The notes under the pieces were generated by a model, which made no database searches, was not told the origin of the DNA, and saw only the letters and a program-made list of their open reading frames with translations. Below, piece by piece: positions 1 to 9,718 of a DNA stretch of 32,257 bases. Within the stretch, counting starts at the first letter, position 1, and each line of letters opens with the position of its first letter. This DNA comes from Micavibrio sp. (lineage in GTDB: Bacteria; Pseudomonadota; Alphaproteobacteria; Micavibrionales; Micavibrionaceae): contig JALTAZ010000129.1 in the NCBI GenBank assembly GCA_027075555.1, positions 1-32,257 of the forward strand, read 5' to 3'. The position numbers and the translations under genes were made by a program.

Positions 1-11
1 ATGGTAATATA

Positions 12-257
12 ATGATGGTAAGTGATACGCCTCTTCCTGATATTGTTTGTCGAGTTGAATATTATCGTGAGCAACGTATCTTCATGGTCGTTTATGGTGA
101 TGAAGAACAAACAGAAGAAATGATGCACTATGAGATACCTGATAATATGACAACTCCTATTGAAAATACTCCTAATATCATGATTTACTCACTCTTTCCT
201 GATCATGAGCCCATTGGTTATAAGGTTCCTCTGATACAAGTTGGTCACGTTTTATAA
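12..257 (+). CDS. hypothetical protein (81 aa)
   Basis: Complete ORF from the track, same strand as the following tRNA; no family recognised. Confidence 0.55.
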   Translation: MMVSDTPLPDIVCRVEYYREQRIFMVVYGDEEQTEEMMHYEIPDNMTTPIENTPNIMIYSLFPDHEPIGYKVPLIQVGHVL

Positions 258-326
258 AATTACATGCTTTTATGCTTGCATTTAATTTATAAATATATAT
301 ATTTTCCCTCACTTGAAATGCATTAC

Positions 327-401
327 GCGAGTGTAGCTCAGGGGTAGAGCACAACCTTGCCAAGGTTGGGGTCGAGGGTTCGAATCCCTTCACTCGCTCC
401 A
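327..401 (+). tRNA. tRNA-Gly (anticodon GCC)
   Basis: gcgagtg acceptor arm pairs with cactcgc; D-arm gctc..gagc; anticodon arm caacc-ttGCCaa-ggttg; T-arm with ggttcgaatccc; CCA encoded at 399-401. Confidence 0.96.
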
Positions 402-526
402 TTATATAATCCTTTATTAAACGCTTTTATGTGCTTGTCGCCATTATGGTAATATTTTACCCTTATCAATTTTAATAAAATATTTTCTGTAATATAGTAC
501 ATATATACATATGTCTGGAGATACCC

Positions 527-1363
527 ATGAAAACTATATTGCTAGCGACCGATCTTAGCGCAAATTCTGATCGCGCTTTAGAGCGTTCATTAAAAATTGC
601 AAAAGAAGACAGTTATTTACTTCACATTTTATATGTTGTTACAGATATCGAAAATACAAAAAAATATTATAATAAAATAAAGAATTATATAAATAACTAT
701 AAAAACATCGATAGCTTAAATATAATTATAGACGTTGTTCAAAGCGATAAACCATATTTAAAGATCCCAGAATTTGCACTAGAAATAAAGGCTGAGATTA
801 TAATCATGGGCATGCACAAACGCGCAAAATTTAGTGATTTGTTTCTAGGAACAACAATAGAGCGTGTTTTAGTTAACGGCTCAACGCCGATCTTAATGGT
901 AAAAAATAAGCCTACTAGCTCATATAAGAAAATTCTTTGTGGTATTGATTTTGCCCCAGCATCAAAAAAAGCATTCAGAACAGCGATAAATATTGCCCCT
1001 AAAGGAGCTTTTGAGATAATTCATACATACATTAATATGCCAACCTATCCAAATCTTCAGCTAATAAATACTATGAGCAAATATAAAATGAATAAAGAAG
1101 AACGAATGAAGGCTATGGATGATTTTATAGAAGAAGAGCAAAAATATTTTGAAGAAAACTTTAACAGCGAAAAATTAGAAATAAGTTACGAATTTATAAA
1201 TGCAGATCCATATTACGCACTAATACAAGAATCTGAAAAAAGAGAAGTTGATTTGATATGTGTAGGAGCGTACGCTGATCCATCAGAAAAAATAGGCGCT
1301 GTAGCTGATAGCATTATAGCCGACCCGCCTTGTGATGTCCTAATATCAGGAGCTGAAAGATGA
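527..1363 (+). CDS. universal stress protein with two UspA domains
   Basis: Starts MKTILLATDLSANSDRAL; second domain starts KKILCGIDFAPASKKAF; GMHKRAK..LGTTIERVL and VGAY.. motifs typical of UspA. Confidence 0.9.
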   Translation: MKTILLATDLSANSDRALERSLKIAKEDSYLLHILYVVTDIENTKKYYNKIKNYINNYKNIDSLNIIIDVVQSDKPYLKIPEFALEIKAEIIIMGMHKRAKFSDLFLGTTIERVLVNGSTPILMVKNKPTSSYKKILCGIDFAPASKKAFRTAINIAPKGAFEIIHTYINMPTYPNLQLINTMSKYKMNKEERMKAMDDFIEEEQKYFEENFNSEKLEISYEFINADPYYALIQESEKREVDLICVGAYADPSEKIGAVADSIIADPPCDVLISGAER

Positions 1364-2088
1364 GCAAAGTTACAGATTTAATTTCCAGTAGAGAAAAAAT
1401 TATTTCTATAAAACAACCTCATTGGATTTACCTGTTTCAGGGGTTTTTATGGTTTTCTTTCTTCCTTATTATAGGGTTGATAATTGACCATTATCTTTAT
1501 CTATATGTCGGATCCAAAATAACACACGGTCACAGCTATAACCTTGGAGGAGTATTTATTCCACCAGATTTATTTGATATAGACCTATATTTTGTAACAT
1601 TTAATGAGGAATTCACCCCTATCCCATGGTTGTTCGGTGGCGTTGGTATGGCTATATTATGGCCATATTTTCTGATATATATATCACATGAAATTGCTCT
1701 AACAAATAAGCAGATTATTCATAAAAAGGGCATTATTTTTGTTGATATACACCAAGTTGATCTTGATGATATAAGAGGCGCGCATGTAGAGCATGGAGCC
1801 ATGGGCTGGTTCATTGGCTATGGCAGTATTCATTTAGATTGTCGCTTTATTGACGATGTTTTCCTGCCTGCTATTGGTGAGCCTTATCAACTTGTCAAAG
1901 CCTTACATAACGCGCAATATAAACACCCAGATATCGAATATGGTGAAGAAGAATTCATTGATAATATCAATGACATAGATGAGCGCAGGGTAAATGCTAT
2001 GCGTAAAGAAAAAAAACGCAGGTTAAAACAAAAAGCTGCTATGGATTTTCGTAAAACACAAAAAGAACTGAGAGATAATAATGGTTAG
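1360..2088 (+). CDS. PH (bPH2/YdbS-like) domain membrane protein
   Basis: Hydrophobic segments followed by 'EIALTNKQIIHKKGIIFVDIHQVDLDDIRGAHVEHGAMGWFIGYGSIHL', a bacterial PH-domain pattern; ATGA overlap with the preceding gene. Confidence 0.75.
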   Translation: MSKVTDLISSREKIISIKQPHWIYLFQGFLWFSFFLIIGLIIDHYLYLYVGSKITHGHSYNLGGVFIPPDLFDIDLYFVTFNEEFTPIPWLFGGVGMAILWPYFLIYISHEIALTNKQIIHKKGIIFVDIHQVDLDDIRGAHVEHGAMGWFIGYGSIHLDCRFIDDVFLPAIGEPYQLVKALHNAQYKHPDIEYGEEEFIDNINDIDERRVNAMRKEKKRRLKQKAAMDFRKTQKELRDNNG

Positions 2089-2215
2089 TATAACCACAAA
2101 CAATATTATATATGCATTTACTTCATTCGGTAAAGTGTATATGTTCCTGAGACTTGTGCGTAGATCAAGTTTGTAATTATGTGTCTATGTATTTTATTTA
2201 AGAATTATATTAAAT

Positions 2216-3031
2216 ATGGATAGAATGAAAAAACGCATTGCTGTTCTTATGGCTTCTTACAATTCTGAAGATACCATAAACAGGGCTGTAGAAAGTGTAA
2301 TGGACAGTAATGTTCCCGTGGACTTATATATAATTGATGATGGGAGTAAAGTACCAGTTTCTGATATTCTTCTTAATACCTCAGATAATATTTTCATATA
2401 TAGGTTGAATAAAAATGGTGGTTTGCCCGCGGCATTAAATTTTGGGATCAAAATATTATTAGAAAAAAATTATGAATTCATAGCTCGCTTTGATGCTGAC
2501 GATTTTTGTTATCCTGAGCGGTTCGAAGTTCAACTTGATTATTTTGATAACCACTCTGATATACAAGCTATTGGTTCATGGGCGAATGCCGTTGATGATA
2601 ACCCAGATAAGCCACTTTTTACTATAAGACATCCAGAACACCATAAAGACATTATTAAAGCAATTTGTTACAATTCCCCGTTTGTGCATCCCACTATGAT
2701 ATTTCGTTCTGAATCTATACGTAATATGGATAAGTTGTACGATGTAAATTACAAAATTGCTCAAGATTATGAGCTTATGTCTAGATATACTAAAAAATTT
2801 AAAACTGCCAACGTTCCACAAGTGTTAATAGATTATTCATACAAATCTGAGATATCATCAACAAAAAAAAGACGTAAGCAATTATATGCACGACTATCGG
2901 TTCAATTATCAAACTTTACTTTTTTTAATATACATTCATGGCTTGGTATAGTGAAAACTTTGATTTTCTTTATCACTCCAATGGCTTTGATAACTAGAAT
3001 GAAAAAAATTATATTCATTATAAATAAATAA
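2216..3031 (+). CDS. family 2 glycosyltransferase
   Basis: GT-A fold motifs: VLMASYNSEDTINRAVESV, DLYIIDDGS, NGGLPAALNFGI, FIARFDADDFCYPERF. Confidence 0.92.
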   Translation: MDRMKKRIAVLMASYNSEDTINRAVESVMDSNVPVDLYIIDDGSKVPVSDILLNTSDNIFIYRLNKNGGLPAALNFGIKILLEKNYEFIARFDADDFCYPERFEVQLDYFDNHSDIQAIGSWANAVDDNPDKPLFTIRHPEHHKDIIKAICYNSPFVHPTMIFRSESIRNMDKLYDVNYKIAQDYELMSRYTKKFKTANVPQVLIDYSYKSEISSTKKRRKQLYARLSVQLSNFTFFNIHSWLGIVKTLIFFITPMALITRMKKIIFIINK

Positions 3032-3047
3032 GAGACATAATCTAAAA

Positions 3048-4523
3048 ATGTTAATTGGCAAAAAAGATGAATTAGAGGTTCCTAAAGAAACACAATATAG
3101 TTTCTTTATTTTTATATTTGCTATAGCTGTTTTTTTACTACCAATTGATTGGATTAAAGGTATTTCCATATTCGGAGAGTTTTCTATTATGTCAAGCTTT
3201 TATGTATTTTTTATGCTTGTTATAATGTCTTTTCCATTTTTATTATTTAACAAAAATAAGATAGCACCAGAGTTAATATGGTTTATAGGCCTTATTACAT
3301 TTGCCGTAGTTGTAGGATTTGTAATTAACGTGGAGAATATTTTATTGTCTAGTTTAAAGGGTAGGTCTGGAATACATAAATTTTCAACAACTATAATTAC
3401 TTTATATTTCGGTATTGCATTGATGTATATAACCGCAAAATTATCTCAAAATGAGTTATTTATAAAAAAAGTTATTTTAAAGCCAGTTGTTCTAAGTATG
3501 ATTTTAGTTCTAACAGTAAGCTTTATAGAAATTCTTGGATGGTACTCAGGTTTTATGCATGGTTTATATCTCAAATTATCTAGTTTTTTTAGAAGTGGCT
3601 ATCCCGTATCAAGCGTAATTGATGGTCGTATTAGAGGAGTATCAGGAGAACCTGCTAGTATGGCTATATTTTTAGGGTTTGCTATAATATGGATAGGCTT
3701 AGTTTTAAAAACGCCGTACTTGAATAAAAAAATATTAACAAAAACATTTATGTATTCATTGCTTATAGGAGGTTTAATTTTATTTTTTCTTACAAAGGCT
3801 CGAACAGGATATGTTATACTGCTTGGCTTGGCTTTGATGAAGTTGGCTATTCCTATTATATTAAAATTTCCCGCTGGTAACAATTATAAACCATTTTCTA
3901 TAAATATGGTTTTGATGTTTAGCATTGTTTTTACAGTGATTGCATATTTAAGTCAAAGTGAGGCAATATCCAGATACGTAATTGAAGGAGATAGCTGGTC
4001 CAATTTAAGCCGATATGCCTCTAATTATACAGCATTTAGTATATTTATTGAAAACCCGTTATTTGGTAAAGGTGCTGGACAATATGCCTTTAATGCAAAA
4101 AACTATATGCCAGAATGGGGGTGGGAGAGTTGGGAAATAAGGAATTGGTTTACAGATCCAACAAAAATATGGCCACCAGTATTCTCATTACCAGCTCGTC
4201 TTGCGTCTGAATTAGGAGTTGTTGGTGTTGCTGCTTGGTATATACCTATATTACAACTTTTTAGCAGATTATTATATGTAGTACGTAAGGAAAAGCAGAG
4301 ATTGAATAGAGTTCCAGCTCTTGGAACATCTCTTATACTAGCAATGGTTTATGCCTTATTACAAGGAATTGCACAAGAAAGTTTTCGGTTTTTTGAATTT
4401 TGGATTATTCTAGGAATTGTTTCTTCATATACAATGACAAATAACCCAGAAACTAGATTTTTCAATGTGCAGCATGAAGGTAGTTTAAGAGAAACATTAA
4501 CTTTAAATATTGTAAAAAGCTAA
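3048..4523 (+). CDS. O-antigen ligase/polymerase-like (Wzy-type) multi-TM protein
   Basis: About 10+ hydrophobic segments; 'FFLTKARTGYVILLGLALMKL' and 'NPLFGKGAGQYAF' match Wzy/WaaL-type proteins; sits in an EPS gene context. Confidence 0.8.
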   Translation: MLIGKKDELEVPKETQYSFFIFIFAIAVFLLPIDWIKGISIFGEFSIMSSFYVFFMLVIMSFPFLLFNKNKIAPELIWFIGLITFAVVVGFVINVENILLSSLKGRSGIHKFSTTIITLYFGIALMYITAKLSQNELFIKKVILKPVVLSMILVLTVSFIEILGWYSGFMHGLYLKLSSFFRSGYPVSSVIDGRIRGVSGEPASMAIFLGFAIIWIGLVLKTPYLNKKILTKTFMYSLLIGGLILFFLTKARTGYVILLGLALMKLAIPIILKFPAGNNYKPFSINMVLMFSIVFTVIAYLSQSEAISRYVIEGDSWSNLSRYASNYTAFSIFIENPLFGKGAGQYAFNAKNYMPEWGWESWEIRNWFTDPTKIWPPVFSLPARLASELGVVGVAAWYIPILQLFSRLLYVVRKEKQRLNRVPALGTSLILAMVYALLQGIAQESFRFFEFWIILGIVSSYTMTNNPETRFFNVQHEGSLRETLTLNIVKS

Positions 4524-4537
4524 GGTATTTTGATTAT

Positions 4538-5875
4538 ATGATCATTGATAACATGAAAAATAAATTTCTAATAATTTCATATTTTAAGTCATCAGTAATT
4601 TTACTAACTGTTCTTATGTTTTGTAATGATGCTTTTTCATCAGAGAAAGAAAAGATTAAAGATAGCTTTTTTTTAGGTGTGGGAATACATTTGGGGCAAA
4701 AGGAAAATAAAACTTATAATTCCCCAGAGGACGTGAAGACTAGATTGTTACATCTAGGCGTAAATTCTACGCGTGACGATCTACCATGGAGTGTGTTAGA
4801 GGCATCTAATGTTGACGACCTAGATAAAGCTATAGGGAAGATGTACTATGGCCTTAATAATATTGATGCGGTTCCAGTAGTTATATTAAAAGGTGACAGA
4901 AAAGTAATACCAAATATTCAACCTTCAAATGATACCGAAATAAAGGATTATTTGAAATTAGCAGAACATTCGGCAAAGATACTTAAAGCATATAACCCTA
5001 TATTTGAAATATGGAATGAGTGGAACTTGGCATCACGAAAAGACTATAGGCTAGGTTCTGCAGAAAAATATGTTGAGCTTTTAAAGCAGGTTTATCCAGT
5101 AATAAAAGAAAATTATCCTTCTGGAACCGTGCTTGCTGGTGCTTCAGGGGATGATAGGCATTGGGAATGGACACTTAAAATAATAGAATTAGGGGCACTA
5201 GATTATTCTGATGGTATTTCTGTTCATCCTTATAATTATTGTGATCTTATTATAAGAAGAACAGGTTGGAATGTTCTTTACTCTGTAAAATTGTTAAATA
5301 AGCAATTAAGAGAAAAATTTCCTAATAAAAATATACCTATATACATAACGGAAATTGGTTGGCCTGATATGGATAGGGAATGTTCAGGACTTCCTCAAAA
5401 GGATATAGCCGACAATTTTATGCAAATTATTCTTGAAGCGCCAACACTTAAATGGTTAAAGGGGGTTTGGATATATGAGCTTTTAGATCAGGGAATAGAC
5501 ATTAATAACAGAGAACACCATTTTGGTTTATATGACCGCAGACAAGAACTAAAATTGGCGGGGTGTAGTGTAAAAACAGCCTGGAACTTTATATCAGATA
5601 CATATTCACCGATTTTGTATAGCCCTTATCCAAAAGTTAATTATGTCATTTATAACACAGACACGAATATAAAGCGATATGCGTCATGGAACATGAACAA
5701 TTCAACCAATACTATATGGATAAGGTTTCCAGAAACAACAAATTTTGTATCAATATGTGGAGCTAAAATCCCTAATACAGAATCTTGGATCAAGCTTGGT
5801 AAAACGCCGATTCTTGCAGAATTACCAAAAGATGACATTTCTAAAGTCAAGTTTAAGAGGGGACTTACACCTTAA
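4538..5875 (+). CDS. secreted PslG/GH39-like glycoside hydrolase
   Basis: N-terminal signal-like hydrophobic stretch; 'FEIWNEWNLAS' (candidate acid/base Glu) and 'IPIYITEIGWPD' (candidate nucleophile Glu) fit a clan-A TIM barrel. Confidence 0.78.
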   Translation: MIIDNMKNKFLIISYFKSSVILLTVLMFCNDAFSSEKEKIKDSFFLGVGIHLGQKENKTYNSPEDVKTRLLHLGVNSTRDDLPWSVLEASNVDDLDKAIGKMYYGLNNIDAVPVVILKGDRKVIPNIQPSNDTEIKDYLKLAEHSAKILKAYNPIFEIWNEWNLASRKDYRLGSAEKYVELLKQVYPVIKENYPSGTVLAGASGDDRHWEWTLKIIELGALDYSDGISVHPYNYCDLIIRRTGWNVLYSVKLLNKQLREKFPNKNIPIYITEIGWPDMDRECSGLPQKDIADNFMQIILEAPTLKWLKGVWIYELLDQGIDINNREHHFGLYDRRQELKLAGCSVKTAWNFISDTYSPILYSPYPKVNYVIYNTDTNIKRYASWNMNNSTNTIWIRFPETTNFVSICGAKIPNTESWIKLGKTPILAELPKDDISKVKFKRGLTP

Positions 5876-7102
5876 ATGACTATTCAGTCAAAAAACAAAA
5901 GCCTGAAGAAGAATACGGCGTGGATGATATTAGGTAACACTTACTATGCACTATGTCAGTGGCTTGTTCTTATGATACTTGCCCGTGTAGGCGGAGCTGA
6001 AGATGTAGGAATTTTTACTCTTGCTTTAGCTATTACCGGGCCAATAATTATTTTTTTTGAATTAGGTATACGTACAATTATTGCTACAGATGTTGATAGT
6101 GAAAATGACTATACTGCATATTTTATGGTAAGGTCTATTGCATCTTTTGCAGGGATTACACTTTGTTTTATATTTGCTTTATTTTATGAGAATTATATTT
6201 TTTGGACTGTGATAGTTGTTGCTTTGTTTAAAGTAAGCGAGTCATTTTCACAAATGTATTACGGGTATGCTATTAGGCAAGAAAAGCTAAACAGAATATC
6301 TATTTCACTAATTTCTAGAGGTACCTTGAGTACAATAATACTTACAATTTCATATATATTAACAAAAAACATACCTATATCGGCAAGTGCTTATATGATA
6401 AGCTGGGTTGCTGTATTGATATTTTATGATCGGTATAATATATCAGAAAGACTTCATATTATAAATCAAAGAACTTTAGAAAGCTCCTATAGAATACTCT
6501 TATCTGGATTACCTTTAGGGATAACATCTCTTCTGGGAGTTCTTGGAATATATATTCCCCGATATTTCCTAGAAAGCACACATGGTTTGGCAGAGCTGGG
6601 CATATACTCAAGCATGGCATATTTTATAACGATTGGAAACATAGCAGTTTATGCATTTGGGCAGTCGATGATTCCTATACTTTCAAAATATAATGCCAAC
6701 AATGAGTACAAAAAATTTAATAAAATGGTCTTTCAAGCTTTTTTACTAGTATTGATTATGGGGGCAGTAGGTGTATCTCTTGCTTATTTAATAGGGGATA
6801 TAGTTCTTGAGATAATGTATGGATCAGAATTTTCAGCCCATTCTGATATATTACCAATAATTGCAATATCCGCTTCAATAACTTATTTAGCTAATATCTT
6901 TGGTTATGCCATAAATTCTAAGAGAATTTTTATGGCACAAGTTCCTGCACAATTATTAGTTATAGTAGTAAGTTGTCTAGGATCTTGGTTTTATATACCT
7001 ACATACGGTATTGATGGAGCAGCATACGTATTGGTTTTAAGCTCGGTTACTATGTTTTTCTCTCTATTAGTAGTTTTATTTATACACACGGATAAACGAT
7101 GA
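5876..7102 (+). CDS. polysaccharide flippase (Wzx/MATE-like)
   Basis: Multi-TM protein; N-terminal 'NTAWMILGNTYYALCQWLVLMILARVGGAEDVGIFTLALAITGPI' is typical of Wzx/PST transporters. Confidence 0.88.
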   Translation: MTIQSKNKSLKKNTAWMILGNTYYALCQWLVLMILARVGGAEDVGIFTLALAITGPIIIFFELGIRTIIATDVDSENDYTAYFMVRSIASFAGITLCFIFALFYENYIFWTVIVVALFKVSESFSQMYYGYAIRQEKLNRISISLISRGTLSTIILTISYILTKNIPISASAYMISWVAVLIFYDRYNISERLHIINQRTLESSYRILLSGLPLGITSLLGVLGIYIPRYFLESTHGLAELGIYSSMAYFITIGNIAVYAFGQSMIPILSKYNANNEYKKFNKMVFQAFLLVLIMGAVGVSLAYLIGDIVLEIMYGSEFSAHSDILPIIAISASITYLANIFGYAINSKRIFMAQVPAQLLVIVVSCLGSWFYIPTYGIDGAAYVLVLSSVTMFFSLLVVLFIHTDKR

Positions 7103-7185
7103 TTTTTGCTCATTCACACTCAAAAGATTATCCTTATGCGCGTATTAAAATTTTGCTTCTCATAATTATTCAACTGCTTAGGTTT

Positions 7186-7863
7186 TTATGAAACGGAATT
7201 TAATACTGTTCCAAGCACTTTGGAAGATGAAAGAATATCGATACAGCGTTTAATCTCATAAGTTGTGGTTACGCCTTCTTTAATAACAAGTAGAGCGGCA
7301 TCAACATGAGGTAAAAATACAAGCGGGTCATCTTGTTCTAATAATGGTGGCATATCGTATATTACAAGGCGATCTGAATATCTTTGTGCAAGTTCTTTGG
7401 CAAGATTTTCCATTTGAGGAGAGCCAAGAGTCTCAGAGGATTCATCAATTGAGTGTCCAGCAGGAAATACAGAAAATCTTTCAAATGGCGTTTTTACTAA
7501 GCAATTTTGCACTGTTGCTTTGCCTTCAAGATAATCAGTTAGACCATATTTGGCATTAAGGCCTAAGAATTTATGAATTGATGGAGTTCGCAAATCAAGA
7601 TCGACCAGAAGAACACGTTGTTTCAGATCTTGTGATATACTAACGGCAAGATTAGTGGCAATAGTTGTTTTACCATCATCGTAATTAGGGCTACTGACTG
7701 CAAGAGTTTTAAAACCTTCTTTATTCATGGTTTGAAGAATCTTTGTACGCAAAAAACGGAAAATATCAGCATTCTTATTACGTACACGATGTGCAATAAT
7801 GCGGTGTTCTTCTAATGATTTTTTAAAAGCGTCAATTGTAATTTTATTTTGTGAGTTACCCAT
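7186..7863 (-). CDS. CpsD/CapB-like P-loop ATPase (BY-kinase family)
   Basis: 'LAVSSPNYDDGKTTIATNLAVSISQDLKQRVLLVDLDLRTPSIHKFLGL' (Walker A/A') and 'LVIYDMPPLLEQDDPLVF'; lies next to a Wzz-like gene. Confidence 0.85.
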   Translation of the reverse strand: MGNSQNKITIDAFKKSLEEHRIIAHRVRNKNADIFRFLRTKILQTMNKEGFKTLAVSSPNYDDGKTTIATNLAVSISQDLKQRVLLVDLDLRTPSIHKFLGLNAKYGLTDYLEGKATVQNCLVKTPFERFSVFPAGHSIDESSETLGSPQMENLAKELAQRYSDRLVIYDMPPLLEQDDPLVFLPHVDAALLVIKEGVTTTYEIKRCIDILSSSKVLGTVLNSVS

Positions 7864-7901
7864 AATTTTCTCTTTTTTTACTTAATTTTATTCAATTTTA
7901 T

Positions 7902-9671
7902 TCAAAGTCCAATATGTTGCAGTATAACCGCCCATAAAACATCAAGAGGCATAACAGATTGAGTAAAAATAATCAGGCTAATTATTATCAATATAAAGGC
8001 TAAACAAAACATAATATAGCTAGTAATTTTACGGCGTTTTGCTTCGCTTGGAGTTCTTATATTAGGAATAGTTACAAGCGGTGCGACGCCTATCAATGAT
8101 TCAAGGTGAGATGGACCAATAACGCTACGACTCATTATATGGAACGCAAAAACGCTAGCCAATCCCCCTATAATAGAAAATATGAATCCCGCTAGAATAA
8201 ATATTATTCGTGAAGGGTGAGTTTTAAGCGGTAATTCTGGTGAGTTTATTACAGAAAGCCGGCGACCGCTTCTGTCTTTTTCAATTGCTTCATTCATATC
8301 TGCGGCTAGTTTACGAGCCTTTAATTCACGATAAAGCATTAGGGAGTTTTCATAATCTCGTGTCAATACGGCTAGTTGCTGTTCTACTGCGGGGTTTTCT
8401 TTTATGGCGTTACTATAGCTTTCTTGTCGTTGCTTTAATTCATCTCTTTGTTTTTTTAATGCTTCTTGCTGTTTTTTAGTTGCTTCTATTTGTGCAACTA
8501 TTTGTAAATATGCAGGGTTATCGGCATCACGCTTGATTTTTGTTGAAGAATTTCCAATATTTTTCTTTAGCTCATTATTTAGCTGATTTTCTAACTTATC
8601 AACTTGCCTTTGAAGTGAAATAACATCGGGGTGCTCATTGCCGTATGTATTTTTCAGTGCATCTAATTTTGTAGAAATATCTGTAATTTTTGCTTTAAGG
8701 CGTGCTACATGCCCTGTTGGGTTAATATCAGATTCTAAAGTTGCGATTTGGCGCGCTATTTTTACAATATCGGGGTGTTGCATTCCATATTTAGCCATCA
8801 ACGTAGCATATTGCGATTTTAAAGCTCTTAACTGTATTGATGGAGTAGTTAATATTTCCCCATCTTCAATAATTCTAGAATAGGGATCAGTTTGCGCTAA
8901 TTGTGATCGTAGAGCGCCTTCTAGCCCGATATTTGATATAATTTGATTTTCTATATTTTGAAGTTTTGTTGTTAATGCGGCTGCTGCTTGTTGATTGAAT
9001 GCAAGCGCATCAGGCAATATATCTCCATTAGCGGCGCGAAATTCTGCAATTTTTTTCTCTTGTTCTTCTAATGATTTAGAAAGCGACTTAATTTGGGCTT
9101 CTAAAAATTCAGATGTTCTTTTGGCTGTATTACGACGCTCTTTTAAGTCCTCATCAAGAAATCTTGATACTAGCTCATTGACAGTTTGTTGAGTAAGCAA
9201 GGGGTCGCTATACTCAAAGCTAATTATAAAGGCAATAGCAGATAATTGGGTAATAGAAGCTTTGCGCGCAGAGGCAGAATTTGCAAGAGAGGTGCTAAGT
9301 AGTTGCAGCCTTATTTTCTTTCTCATGCTCTCAGCAATATAAGCAACAGGAGTTTTCTTTCTTGCTTCTGGATATAGGTTGAGCTTATTTATTATTTCAA
9401 CCAAAGAGTTTGTTGAAAGCACTTTTTGTCTAATTCGGCTAATTTGCAAATCAGCCATAGCCTCAACTGTTGCAGAATTTAGCCCTGATGTTTCAATTAT
9501 ATCAATAGATATTTCAGGTTGTTTCACTTCTACGGTGGCAAAGGCGCGATAATTTGACCATCTAAGAGAAAATATAACTGAAACAGAGAAAATAACAAAA
9601 AATACCAGCAGAAATATCTTCTTTTGGCGTTTTAATACGGATAAATATTCATACGGGTTTGGTGTACTCAT
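7902..9671 (-). CDS. Wzz/GumC-like polysaccharide co-polymerase (GNVR-type)
   Basis: N-terminal and C-terminal TM segments, long coiled coil; 'EYSDPLLTQQTVNELVSRFLDEDLKERRNTAKRTSEFLEAQI' and 'SPELPLKTHPSRIIFILAGF'. Confidence 0.9.
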   Translation of the reverse strand: MSTPNPYEYLSVLKRQKKIFLLVFFVIFSVSVIFSLRWSNYRAFATVEVKQPEISIDIIETSGLNSATVEAMADLQISRIRQKVLSTNSLVEIINKLNLYPEARKKTPVAYIAESMRKKIRLQLLSTSLANSASARKASITQLSAIAFIISFEYSDPLLTQQTVNELVSRFLDEDLKERRNTAKRTSEFLEAQIKSLSKSLEEQEKKIAEFRAANGDILPDALAFNQQAAAALTTKLQNIENQIISNIGLEGALRSQLAQTDPYSRIIEDGEILTTPSIQLRALKSQYATLMAKYGMQHPDIVKIARQIATLESDINPTGHVARLKAKITDISTKLDALKNTYGNEHPDVISLQRQVDKLENQLNNELKKNIGNSSTKIKRDADNPAYLQIVAQIEATKKQQEALKKQRDELKQRQESYSNAIKENPAVEQQLAVLTRDYENSLMLYRELKARKLAADMNEAIEKDRSGRRLSVINSPELPLKTHPSRIIFILAGFIFSIIGGLASVFAFHIMSRSVIGPSHLESLIGVAPLVTIPNIRTPSEAKRRKITSYIMFCLAFILIIISLIIFTQSVMPLDVLWAVILQHIGL

Positions 9672-9718
9672 TTTATTTTTGTTCCATTTGTTCCATAAAT
9701 TATTTTTGCTCTGGTTTA

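Noticed and set aside
178-402. Minus-strand ORF MERVKGFEPSTPTLARLCSTPELHSR...
   Set aside because: It is the antisense of the tRNA-Gly gene, a classic spurious ORF arising from tRNA sequence.
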